A program made the position numbers and the translations under genes. From positions 10,962-74,961 of the forward strand of contig NZXU01000015.1 in assembly GCA_002698425.1 (NCBI GenBank): 64,000 nt of DNA, given 5' to 3'. Numbering within the stretch: position 1 is the stretch's first letter; each line of letters begins with the position of its first letter. This DNA comes from Ahrensia sp. (GTDB lineage: Bacteria > Pseudomonadota > Alphaproteobacteria > Rhizobiales > Rhizobiaceae). Below, piece after piece: positions 47,314-55,261 of the stretch. The notes beneath the pieces are model-generated. The model was not told the origin of the DNA, did no database searches, and saw nothing but the letters and a program-made list of their open reading frames with translations.

Positions 47314-49412
47314 AGCGCCCTCACCCGCACCTTCGCGTCATGCACCGCCGCGCCGCCATAGGGGGCGACACTGTCGGCGCCGGTCAGGGTGTTGATGCCG
47401 CAGCCGTTGAGATGCGCCTTGTTCGGCCACAGGCCCTCGGCGATCAGCGTGCCGCGCCGCGCGCGGTCGGAGACTTTCAGATGCAGATGCACCTCGCCGC
47501 GCGTGTTGGCGAGCGCGACGGGGACGCCGTCCTCGAGGCCGAGCGCGGCCGCGTCGTCGGGGTGGATCATCACTTCCGGTCGTTTCTCGCGTTTTATCGA
47601 GCCGGGCGTCTCGGCGAAGGTCGAGTTCAGGAAGGATCGTGACGGCGACGTTGCGAGGCGGAACGGATGGCGGGCATCCGGCTCCTCGGTCAGGTCGAGA
47701 TAATCAGGGAAGGCCGGCAGGCGCGCGGCCGGGCCTTGCGGACCGAGCGCTTTCGGCGGTTTGTTCGGTGACGGCCCCGCCAGCCAGTCGGGACTGAAGC
47801 GGAACTTGCCGTCGGGGTGGCCAAAACCGCCGACATAATGCGCGGCGTCGAAATCCGGCTGGACATCCGCCCAGCCCTTTTCCTGCAGGCTGTCATAGCT
47901 CTCGCCGAAGGGCGCGACGATCGTGTCGATGAGTTCGCGCTCGGTCTTGCCGAAACCCGACCTGTCGGCGACGCCGAGGCGCTTGGCCAGTTCCTCGAAG
48001 ACGAAATGGTTCGGCCGCGTGTCGCCCGGACCGTCGATCAGCTTCGGGCCGAGCATGATATGCTGATGGCCGCCGCCCTTGTAGATGTCGTCATGCTCCA
48101 GGAACATCGTCGCCGGCAGGACGACGTCCGCGAATTCGGCCGTCTCGGTCATGAACTGCTCGTGGACGACAGTGAACAGGTCGAGGCGCGAGAGCCCGGC
48201 GCGCACCAGTTCCTGTTCGGGCATGACATTGGCGGGATTGGTGTTCTGGATCAGCATCGCCGTCACCGGCGGACCGCCGGCGAGCGCCTCGATGTCGCCG
48301 GTCAGCACCCGGCCGATCTTCGACTGGTCGAGCCAGCGGATATCCGGATCGGCGAAGGCAGCGCCGGTGAGTTCGCGCTTGTCGAGCTTGTAGATGTCGC
48401 CATTGTTGTGGAAGGCGCCGCCGCCCTCAACTTGCCAGGAGCCGAGCACGCTCGGCACGCAGGCCGCGGCATGCATGGAGACCGCGCCGTTGCGATTGCG
48501 GGTGAAGCCGTAGCCGAGGCGAAAGAAAGTGCGCTTGGTCGTGCCGACCAGCCTTGCGAAGGCCTCGATCTCGCCGACCGTCAGCCCGGTGATCGACGCG
48601 GCCCATTCGGGCGTGCGCGTCGCCAGATGCGATTCAAGTTCCGCCGGCTTGTCGCTGTATTTGTTCATGAAATCGCGGTCGGCATAGCCGTCGCGGAAAG
48701 CGACATGCATCACCGCACAGGCGAGCGCCGCGTCGGTTCCGGGCTTGAGGATCAGCCCCATGTCGGCCTGTGCCACGGTGTCGTTCGCGTAGATGTCGAT
48801 GGCGACGATCTTCGCGCCGCGTTCCTTGCGCGCCTTGACGGCGTGGGTCATCACGTTGACCTGGGTGGACACGGGATTGGTGCCCCAGATGACGACGCAA
48901 TCGGATTTCGCCATTTCGCGCGGATCCGGTCCCGCCAGTTTTCCGGTGCCCATGACATAGCCTGTCCAGGCCATGTTTGTGCAGATCGTGTCGAACTGGT
49001 TGGACCAGCGCTTGGCGTGTTTCAGGCGGTGAAGGCCGTCGCGCTGAACCTGGCCCATCGTGCCGGCGAAGAAATAGGGCCAGACGGCTTCGGAGCCGTA
49101 TGTCTGCTCCGCGGCGAGGAACCGTTCGGCGACGAGGTCGAGCGCATCGTCCCACGACGCCTGCCGCCAGGCGCCCTCGCCCTTGCGCCCCTTGCGGATC
49201 AGCGGATAGAGCAGCCGGTCGGGATGGTGAATGCGCTCCGCATAACGGGCCACCTTGGCGCAGATGACGCCGTCGGTATAGCTGTTGTCCTTCGCCCCGC
49301 GGATCCGGCCGATCTGCGTTCCCCCGACACGCTCGACATCGAGCGCGCAGCAGGACGGGCAGTCATGCGGGCAGGTTGAACGGAATGTCTCGATTTTCGG
49401 CGCTATATTCAT
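47310..49412 (-). CDS. Molybdopterin-dependent oxidoreductase (DMSO reductase superfamily)
   Basis: 700 residues. The N-terminal 4Fe-4S site is given by CPHDCPSCCALDV and the later Cys in DGVICAKVARY. Then come the MoCo domains, with FFAGTMGQVQRDGLHRLK, WGTNPVSTQVNVMTHAV, NTNPANVMPEQELV and the C-terminal cap (VMIHPDDAAALGLEDGVPVALANTRGE...WPNKAHLNGCGINTLT). No Tat signal is visible, so it is probably cytosolic. The substrate is unknown; it resembles single-subunit, formate-dehydrogenase-like or anaerobic-reductase paralogues. No electron-transfer subunit or dedicated chaperone is encoded nearby. The ATG at 49412 gives MNIAPKIETF directly before the cluster. Confidence 0.92.
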   Translation of the reverse strand: MNIAPKIETFRSTCPHDCPSCCALDVERVGGTQIGRIRGAKDNSYTDGVICAKVARYAERIHHPDRLLYPLIRKGRKGEGAWRQASWDDALDLVAERFLAAEQTYGSEAVWPYFFAGTMGQVQRDGLHRLKHAKRWSNQFDTICTNMAWTGYVMGTGKLAGPDPREMAKSDCVVIWGTNPVSTQVNVMTHAVKARKERGAKIVAIDIYANDTVAQADMGLILKPGTDAALACAVMHVAFRDGYADRDFMNKYSDKPAELESHLATRTPEWAASITGLTVGEIEAFARLVGTTKRTFFRLGYGFTRNRNGAVSMHAAACVPSVLGSWQVEGGGAFHNNGDIYKLDKRELTGAAFADPDIRWLDQSKIGRVLTGDIEALAGGPPVTAMLIQNTNPANVMPEQELVRAGLSRLDLFTVVHEQFMTETAEFADVVLPATMFLEHDDIYKGGGHQHIMLGPKLIDGPGDTRPNHFVFEELAKRLGVADRSGFGKTERELIDTIVAPFGESYDSLQEKGWADVQPDFDAAHYVGGFGHPDGKFRFSPDWLAGPSPNKPPKALGPQGPAARLPAFPDYLDLTEEPDARHPFRLATSPSRSFLNSTFAETPGSIKREKRPEVMIHPDDAAALGLEDGVPVALANTRGEVHLHLKVSDRARRGTLIAEGLWPNKAHLNGCGINTLTGADSVAPYGGAAVHDAKVRVRAL

Positions 49413-49458
49413 GCGGCGGAGACTAGCGTGAAGCCTTGAGGCGCGATAGGAGCGGCAC

Positions 49459-50316
49459 ATGAATTATCGCCATATTTTCCATGCCGGCAACTTCGCCGAT
49501 GTGTTCAAGCACATCGTGCTCGCCCGCGTCATCGCCTACATGCAAAAGAAGGACGCCGCCTTCCGCGTGCTCGACACCCATGCAGGGCTCGGGATCTACG
49601 ACCTGTCTTCGGAGCAGGCGCAGAAAACCGGCGAATGGAAATCCGGCATCGGCAAGGTCATGGAGGCAGCCGACCGCGCCCCCGCCGATGTCCTCGCCCT
49701 GATCGCGCCCTATCTCGACGCGGTGCGCGCCTGCAATCCCGATGGCGGCATTACCCAGTATCCGGGATCGCCTGTGATCGCGCGCGAGCTATTCCGCAAA
49801 CAGGACCGGTTGACGGCGCTCGAACTGCATCCGGAGGACTTCGAGGTCCTGCATGCGCAGTTCGAGGGCGACGTCCAGGCGCGGGTGACGAAACTGGATG
49901 GCTGGCTCGGCATCAAGTCGCACCTGCCGCCGAAGGAACGGCGCGGCATCGTGCTGGTCGACCCGCCCTTCGAGGTCTATCACGAGTTCTTCAACATCCT
50001 GACCGCGCTGAAGGAAGGCCACAAGCGTTTCGCGACGGGCACCTTCCTGCTGTGGTATCCGGTCAAGCATCGCAAGGGCGTCGCGGAGTTTCGCGAGGAA
50101 CTGAGGGCGCTGAAGATTCCCCGCATCCTGGACACCTCGCTGGAGGTGCGTTCGTCGGGCGCGGATGTCCGCTTCGACGGTTCCGGCATGATCGTGGTCA
50201 ATCCGCCCTACACGCTGGAAAGCGAGCTGCGGACGATCCTTCCGTGGCTTTCATCCGTGCTGGAATTCAAGAAGGGTTCGGGCTCCTACGCGGTCAACTG
50301 GCTCGCCGGCGAATAA
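49459..50316 (+). CDS. rlmJ: 23S rRNA (adenine(2030)-N6)-methyltransferase
   Basis: 285 residues. RlmJ hallmarks are the N-terminal MNYRHIFHAGNFADVFKH, LDTHAGLGIYDL (SAM motif), YPGSPVIAREL, LTALELHP and the catalytic DPPFE motif in GIVLVDPPFEVYHEF. It methylates A2030 of 23S rRNA; loss is mild in E. coli, and the enzyme has been linked to use of DNA as nutrient there. Length normal. It is divergent from the molybdopterin enzyme with a 46-nt gap. Confidence 0.95.
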   Translation: MNYRHIFHAGNFADVFKHIVLARVIAYMQKKDAAFRVLDTHAGLGIYDLSSEQAQKTGEWKSGIGKVMEAADRAPADVLALIAPYLDAVRACNPDGGITQYPGSPVIARELFRKQDRLTALELHPEDFEVLHAQFEGDVQARVTKLDGWLGIKSHLPPKERRGIVLVDPPFEVYHEFFNILTALKEGHKRFATGTFLLWYPVKHRKGVAEFREELRALKIPRILDTSLEVRSSGADVRFDGSGMIVVNPPYTLESELRTILPWLSSVLEFKKGSGSYAVNWLAGE

Positions 50317-50424
50317 ACGCGCAGTTTCGGTTTTCACTGTGACATCATAGCCATAGCAAACGGGGTGACGGGACCGAATTGATGGGTTAATCAGGCTGCA
50401 ACGGATTGCGCAAAGGAGCACGCG

Positions 50425-50883
50425 ATGTCCAGCCGGATTTCTTCTGTCATTCGCGGGGTATTGGCCGCAGCGCTGTTGTCGGTTCCGGCGACGGTCGCGA
50501 ATGCCGCGGACCTGATTGCTCCGGGACCTTATGTCGCCGCCCAGCCGGATTCCTTCTGCGCTCAGGAAGGCTATCTCCGCAGCATCGAGCGCCGCTTCGG
50601 AATCCAGGCGCGCGAGGTTCATCACCGGCCCGAACTGTCCATCGTCGCAATCTCCGATATTCGCGAGAATCGCTACGAGCCGGCCATGGTCGAGCCGATG
50701 GGCATCGACCGACTTTACTGCAAGGCGACCGCGGCGATGTCCGACGGTCATACGCGGACTCTCTGGTACCTCGTCGAATACGATATGGGCTTTGCCGGTA
50801 TCTTCGGTGACAGCGTCGAGTTTTGCCTTTCGGGGCTGGATCGCTGGAACGTTTATGACAGCTATTGCCGCGTGCTGCGGTAA
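50425..50883 (+). CDS. Secreted small cysteine-containing protein, unknown function
   Basis: 152 residues. A Sec signal peptide (MSSRISSVIRGVLAAALLSVPATVANA, cleavage after Ala27) leaves a mature protein of about 125 residues with four cysteines (in SFCAQEG, LYCKATA, EFCLSGL and SYCRVL), which could make two disulfides. No recognised domain. The fold appears mainly beta. It lies 20 nt upstream of the RNase T2 lipoprotein gene in the same direction and may be co-expressed with it. Confidence 0.8.
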   Translation: MSSRISSVIRGVLAAALLSVPATVANAADLIAPGPYVAAQPDSFCAQEGYLRSIERRFGIQAREVHHRPELSIVAISDIRENRYEPAMVEPMGIDRLYCKATAAMSDGHTRTLWYLVEYDMGFAGIFGDSVEFCLSGLDRWNVYDSYCRVLR

Positions 50884-50902
50884 TATCGCCTCCCTCAAAG
50901 CA

Positions 50903-51592
50903 ATGATTTGGCGCGGACGCCCGGCAACGCTGCTTGCCGTGATGCTTGCGCTTGCCGGCTGCGATGACACGGCGCAATCCGCCTCCGCGTCAGGAGAGCA
51001 GGTCGCCCCGCCTGTCGGGAGCGGTTTCGACTTCTATGTGCTGGCGCTGTCCTGGTCCCCCAGCTACTGCGCCTCTTACGGAGATCGGGCCAACCGGCAG
51101 CAATGCGAGGCGGACGAACCGTTCGGCTTCGTGGTGCACGGCCTCTGGCCGCAATTCGAGAGCGGATATCCGACGGCCTGTCCGACCGACCAGCCTCTGA
51201 GCGTGCCGAGGTCCCTGTCGGACGCGATGCTCGACATCATGCCGTCGACCGGCCTGATCCGGCATGAATGGAGCGAACACGGAACCTGTTCCGGTCTGTC
51301 GCAGGAGGACTATTTCACGGCCACGCGCATGGCGTTCGACACGATCTCCATGCCGCGGTCACTGGTAGACGCCAAGCAGATACGGACCGTCGACCCGGAC
51401 AGCGTCGAGGACGCCTTCGTCGCGGCCAATCCCGGACTTCCCAACGACGCCATCGCGGTGACCTGCGACCGGCGTTACATCCGGGATATCCGGATTTGCC
51501 TGTCGCGCGATCTTTCCGGCTTCGTATCCTGCCCGGAAGTCGATGCGAGCGACTGCCGGAAGGCGGGCGCCGTCATGCCGCCGCTGCGTTAA
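50903..51592 (+). CDS. RNase T2-family lipoprotein
   Basis: 229 residues. The signal peptide ends in the lipobox LAGC (about Cys19). The RNase T2 domain (about 40-220) has CAS1 FVVHGLWPQF and CAS2 RHEWSEHGTC. The two catalytic histidines and the Glu of CAS2 are present, but the Lys that normally precedes the second His is Glu. Family members cleave single-stranded RNA through a 2',3'-cyclic phosphate in the periplasm or outside. Eight or more cysteines in the mature part suggest disulfides. It follows the small secreted protein gene; the 3' end overlaps the 50-residue ORF on the other strand by 4 nt. Confidence 0.9.
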   Translation: MIWRGRPATLLAVMLALAGCDDTAQSASASGEQVAPPVGSGFDFYVLALSWSPSYCASYGDRANRQQCEADEPFGFVVHGLWPQFESGYPTACPTDQPLSVPRSLSDAMLDIMPSTGLIRHEWSEHGTCSGLSQEDYFTATRMAFDTISMPRSLVDAKQIRTVDPDSVEDAFVAANPGLPNDAIAVTCDRRYIRDIRICLSRDLSGFVSCPEVDASDCRKAGAVMPPLR

Positions 51593-51741
51593 CCGCCGTT
51601 CTCGTCGTTCTCCTCGACGATAGGGCCGGCGTCGTCGCGGGCTTTTTCCTCGCGGCGTTCGATGGTTTTCTCGGCGTCGGTTTTCTTGTCGCGGCCGTGG
51701 TTTCCGTCGACAATCGTCTTGCCGTGCTTCTGGTCTTCCAT
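51589..51741 (-). CDS. Small charged protein of 50 residues, unknown function
   Basis: The frame MEDQKHGKTIVDGNHGRDKK to the end EENDENGG is hydrophilic and very rich in Lys, Arg, Asp and Glu, probably disordered or a single charged helix (about 20-36). AAGGAGAAGG lies 5-12 nt before the ATG at 51741, a strong ribosome binding site, which is the main evidence for a gene. A longer frame starting at 51828 is less likely because it lacks such a site. It is divergent from the glutathione transferase gene and overlaps the RNase T2 gene end by 4 nt. Confidence 0.6.
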   Translation of the reverse strand: MEDQKHGKTIVDGNHGRDKKTDAEKTIERREEKARDDAGPIVEENDENGG

Positions 51742-51905
51742 CGTCCTTCTCCTTGCTGTTCGTTCGGGCGATCCGCATCGCCGCTTTGCGACTGGGGAAG
51801 AAACGTGTTTAGGAGAGCTCCGTTCCATCCTTGACGGACGGCTTCCCGCGCAATCGACTGCCGGGCCGCGATGTCCCGTCGAACCATCTCAGGGAAACCA
51901 TCCTC

Positions 51906-52508
51906 ATGCCTCGCCTGCTCTATTCCCCCGCCTCCCCCTACAGCGCCAAGGTCCGCATGGCCGCGGCCTGGCTCGAGCTGCCGATCGAGGCGGTCACGGT
52001 CAACACCACCGACGAGCCGACTGACCTGATCGGCAACAATCCCCTCGGCAAGATTCCGACGCTGGTTCTCGACGACGGGTCGGCGCTGTTCGACAGCCGC
52101 GTGATCATGCAGGAATTCGACCGCATGAGCGGGCACAAGCTCTATCCGCGCAACGCGAAAAAGCGCATCGAGGTCGAGTTCCTGGAAGCGGTCGGCGACG
52201 GGATCAGCGACACGCTTGTCGCGCAGGTCTACGAGAAGCGTTTCCGCCCGGAGGAGAAGGTCCATCAGCCCTGGCTCGACACGCAGGCGCGCAAGATGAC
52301 GCGCGGGCTCGACTGGCTGAACGAGAATGCCCCCCGGGTTACCTCGAAACTGACCGGCGGGCAGTTCGCCGTCGCCGCCATGCTCGGCTATCTCGACCTG
52401 CGTTTCGGCGATCTGAACTGGCGGCGCGGACGGCCGAAGCTGAAGCGCTTCGAGACCCGCTTCGCGGAAGCATTCCCGGATTATGCGACCCTGAAGCCGC
52501 AGGGATAA
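51906..52508 (+). CDS. Glutathione S-transferase family protein
   Basis: 200 residues. The thioredoxin-like domain starts PRLLYSPASPYSAKVRMAA, with the catalytic Ser/Tyr region near residues 6-11, followed by NPLGKIPTLVLDDG (the cis-proline) and FDSRVIMQEFD, which binds the gamma-glutamyl group. The helical domain covers about 85-195. The specific substrate is unknown. The ATG at 51906 matches the usual family start; an earlier ATG at 51831 adds 25 unconserved residues. It is followed by a hairpin that serves mainly the opposite strand. Confidence 0.9.
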   Translation: MPRLLYSPASPYSAKVRMAAAWLELPIEAVTVNTTDEPTDLIGNNPLGKIPTLVLDDGSALFDSRVIMQEFDRMSGHKLYPRNAKKRIEVEFLEAVGDGISDTLVAQVYEKRFRPEEKVHQPWLDTQARKMTRGLDWLNENAPRVTSKLTGGQFAVAAMLGYLDLRFGDLNWRRGRPKLKRFETRFAEAFPDYATLKPQG

Positions 52509-52514
52509 GGAAAA

Positions 52515-52545
52515 GAAAAGACCCGCGCGGATCGCTCCGCGCGGG
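52515..52545 (-). terminator. Rho-independent terminator of the Omp25-like gene
   Basis: 10-bp inverted repeat CCCGCGCGGA (52522-52531) and TCCGCGCGGG (52536-52545) with a TCGC loop. On the minus strand the stem is followed by TCTTTTCTTTT. It lies 25 nt after the porin-like stop and may also serve the convergent glutathione transferase gene. Confidence 0.8.
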
Positions 52546-52570
52546 CCTCGTGTTGCCGGATTGCGTCCGG

Positions 52571-53215
52571 TCAGAACTTGACGCCGATACCGGCCGTCAC
52601 GCTGTGCTCGCTGAAGCCGGACGAAACCGTGCCGGTGTCGAGCGTGTAGTCCTTCGAACCGAAATCGGAATAGCGATATTCCAGGCGGCTGAAGATCTTG
52701 TCGGTCAGAAGCGCTTCGGCGCCGGCGCCGACCGTCCAACCCACATGGGTATTGCTGTCGGAGCTCGTCGCATCCGAAAGCTCGGCATTGGCCAGGGCGA
52801 GACCGCCCGTACCGTAGATCAGGAACGGATCGAACGCGTAGCCGACACGGCCGCGCAGAGACCCGTACAAGCCCCGATCGAGACCGTCCGTTCCGGACGT
52901 GGCGGAACCGGCGGCATAGCCGAGATCGGCTTCCGCACCGTAGACGACGGAACCGTTCTGCCAGTTGTAGCCCGCGAAGGCGCCGGCATTCCAATCGTCG
53001 ACATCGACGTCGGTGCCGTCCACGTCGAAACTCGCCCAGTCATAGCCGCCAAACGCACCGACATAGACGCCGGACCACGTGTCAGCCGGGACGATATTGA
53101 CCGGAGCGGCCATCGGCGGCGACGGAGGCGCCTCGACGGCGTCGGCGGCCAGGGCCGCGTTGCCGGCCAGGGCCGCAATGGCAATTCCGCCGGCCAGTTT
53201 AGCAAACATGCGCAT
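52571..53215 (-). CDS. Outer-membrane beta-barrel protein, Omp25/RopB-like
   Basis: 214 residues. A signal peptide (about 1-24, cleavage near GNAALAADA) is followed by a Pro-rich linker (EAPPSPPMAAPVN) and an eight-stranded-barrel type domain: WSGVYVGAFGGYDW, AGAFAGYNWQNGSVVYGAEADLGY, GSLRGRVGYAFDPFLIYGTGGLALA and the final strand HSVTAGIGVKF, which ends in Phe as outer-membrane proteins do. This is the family of Brucella Omp25 and rhizobial RopB, abundant surface proteins. AGGAGAG precedes the ATG at 53215. It is monocistronic with a good terminator. Confidence 0.92.
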   Translation of the reverse strand: MRMFAKLAGGIAIAALAGNAALAADAVEAPPSPPMAAPVNIVPADTWSGVYVGAFGGYDWASFDVDGTDVDVDDWNAGAFAGYNWQNGSVVYGAEADLGYAAGSATSGTDGLDRGLYGSLRGRVGYAFDPFLIYGTGGLALANAELSDATSSDSNTHVGWTVGAGAEALLTDKIFSRLEYRYSDFGSKDYTLDTGTVSSGFSEHSVTAGIGVKF

Positions 53216-53467
53216 GTCACTCTCCTTGCAAGTGTCTGTTGCGCGTGCCGAAATCACCTCTGTGTTTCAGGCACGCCTGTGCCCCAAACTCCCGCCTCGA
53301 CAAATCGTTCCCGAATGCGGCGAATGCATTGCCGGAATTTGGAGATTCAGTGGCCGAAAAAAGACAGGGGACGGGTGTGTCGGTTTAGCAACAAGGGCGG
53401 GAGCAGCCCTTTTTTCCCGGTCGGCGCGCCTATATAGACGGATCAATCCTCTTTCCGACAGGTTTCC

Positions 53468-54412
53468 ATGTTCCTCGACATTCTCATGCTTGCCGCCGGT
53501 CTCGTCCTGCTCGTGTTCGCCGGCGACTATCTGGTCAAGGGAGCAGCCGGACTGGCGGAAAATCTCGGCATTCCTTCCCTGATCATCGGCCTGACGATCG
53601 TCGCCTTCGGAACGTCCGCGCCCGAACTCGTCGTGTCGCTGCAGTCGGCGCTCTCCGGCGTGCCCGACATCGCCGTCGGCAATGTCGTCGGATCGAATAT
53701 CGCCAATGTCCTGCTGGTGCTTGGCCTCCCCGCCATCATCGCCATCGTGCACGCCAAACAGCCGGGATTGGCGCGCAATGTGGCCGTGATGCTCGTTTTC
53801 ACCGTCGCGTTCATGTGGATGATCAGCGACGACCTGCTCTCGCGGACAGAGGCGGGCTTCCTGTTTGCCGGCCTGCTTCTCTTCGTGCTGGTGCAGATCC
53901 TGCGCGCGCGCGCGCATCTGGAGGAAGAGCAAACCGGGGACTATCGGGACGAACTCGGCGAATTGCCGCATGCGCCCTCCAGGATCGCGTTTCATCTCGC
54001 CGGCGGGCTGATCGGCTTGCCGATCGCGGCGCATCTGACGGTCTCCGGTGCATCGGGCATCGCCCACGCCTTCGGCATTTCGCAGGCCGCCATCGGCCTG
54101 ACCATCGTCGCCATCGGCACATCGCTGCCGGAACTGGCGACGACCATGGCCGCGGCGTGGCACAAGAAGGCCGATGTGGCGCTGGGCAACATCATCGGCT
54201 CCAACATCTTCAATATCGGCGCGATCATGGGCGTCACCGGCCTGATCATTCCTGTGCCGGTCTCCCACATCATGATCGAGCGCGACATGTGGATCATGCT
54301 GGCCGCGGCGGTCGCGCTGACGGTGATCTGTTTCGCCCGGATCGCGACGGGCAAGATCCTCGGCGCGATCATGTTCGCGGCCTATCTGGTCTATGTCGCG
54401 GTCGTCTTGTGA
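53468..54412 (+). CDS. Calcium/sodium antiporter, CaCA family (YrbG-like)
   Basis: 314 residues with about ten membrane helices. The two inverted alpha repeats that line the ion path are clear: VAFGTSAPELVVSLQ with GNVVGSNIANVLLVLG, and VAIGTSLPELATTMAA with GNIIGSNIFNIGAIMG. The acidic loop between halves (HLEEEQTGDYRDELGE) is in the cytosol. It exchanges calcium for sodium or protons. It lies 19 nt before the SDR gene in the same direction. Confidence 0.94.
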   Translation: MFLDILMLAAGLVLLVFAGDYLVKGAAGLAENLGIPSLIIGLTIVAFGTSAPELVVSLQSALSGVPDIAVGNVVGSNIANVLLVLGLPAIIAIVHAKQPGLARNVAVMLVFTVAFMWMISDDLLSRTEAGFLFAGLLLFVLVQILRARAHLEEEQTGDYRDELGELPHAPSRIAFHLAGGLIGLPIAAHLTVSGASGIAHAFGISQAAIGLTIVAIGTSLPELATTMAAAWHKKADVALGNIIGSNIFNIGAIMGVTGLIIPVPVSHIMIERDMWIMLAAAVALTVICFARIATGKILGAIMFAAYLVYVAVVL

Positions 54413-54431
54413 GTTTCGGGAGAGCCAGGAC

Positions 54432-55196
54432 ATGACAGTGAAGGGTGCGGCGCTGGTGACAGGCGCGGCCAAACGGATCGGCCGCGCCATTGCGGAGGAT
54501 CTCGCGGCCAATGGTTTCGCCGTGGTCATCCATGCCAACAGCTCCTTCGAGGCGGCGGAAGCGCTGGCGGCGGAGCTGACAGGTAGAGGCCATTCCGCCT
54601 ACCCGGTCCAGGCCGATCTCTTCGACACGGACGCCACGCGCAGGCTTGCCAAGGACGCGGCGGCGATGGCCGGACAACCGATCGACCTGCTGGTCAACAA
54701 CGCGTCCGTCTTCGAAAACGACGCCGTCGACATGCTGGACGAAGCCGTCTGGGACCGGCACTTCGCCGTGCATGTCAAGGCGCCCGCCTTCCTCGCCGAG
54801 GCCGTCGCGGCAAACCTGCCCGAGGGCCGCGAGGGGCTGATCGTCAACATGATCGACCAACGCGTCTGGCGGCTGACCCCGAACTTCTTTTCCTACACGC
54901 TGTCGAAATCGACCTTGTGGACCGCGACGCAGACCATGGCGCAGGCGCTCGCGCCGGCTATCCGCGTCAACGCCATCGGCCTCGGGCCGACGCTGAAGAG
55001 CCCGCGGCAAAGCGAGGAAGATTTCGCCAAACAGGCGCAGGCGGTGCCCCTGCAGCATGGCGCCGAACTGGCGGAAATCGGCGCGACGATCCGCTATCTG
55101 TGGGAAAACCGCTCGATCACCGGCCAGATGATCGCGCTCGACGGCGGCCAGCACCTCGCCTGGGAAACGCCGGACGTTGCGGACATCGCCGAATAG
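54432..55196 (+). CDS. Short-chain dehydrogenase, pteridine reductase / FolM-like
   Basis: 254 residues. The cofactor motif TGAAKRIGR (residues 10-18) has the arginine typical of NADPH-dependent pteridine reductases. The active site is Asp142, Tyr155 and Lys159 (MIDQRVW... FFSYTLSK); Asp in place of the usual Ser is the PTR1/FolM signature, and NAIGLGPTL fits as well. It probably reduces dihydrofolate or dihydrobiopterin-like pteridines as a backup to DHFR, possibly making tetrahydromonapterin. The ATG at 54432 has AGCCAGGA upstream. It lies between the CaCA antiporter and uvrC. Confidence 0.88.
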   Translation: MTVKGAALVTGAAKRIGRAIAEDLAANGFAVVIHANSSFEAAEALAAELTGRGHSAYPVQADLFDTDATRRLAKDAAAMAGQPIDLLVNNASVFENDAVDMLDEAVWDRHFAVHVKAPAFLAEAVAANLPEGREGLIVNMIDQRVWRLTPNFFSYTLSKSTLWTATQTMAQALAPAIRVNAIGLGPTLKSPRQSEEDFAKQAQAVPLQHGAELAEIGATIRYLWENRSITGQMIALDGGQHLAWETPDVADIAE

Positions 55197-55261
55197 GCCC
55201 ATCTGTCAGCAGAGATGCGATCCCACTTGATGTCCCGGCGCGACATCGCCGAAATTGAGAC

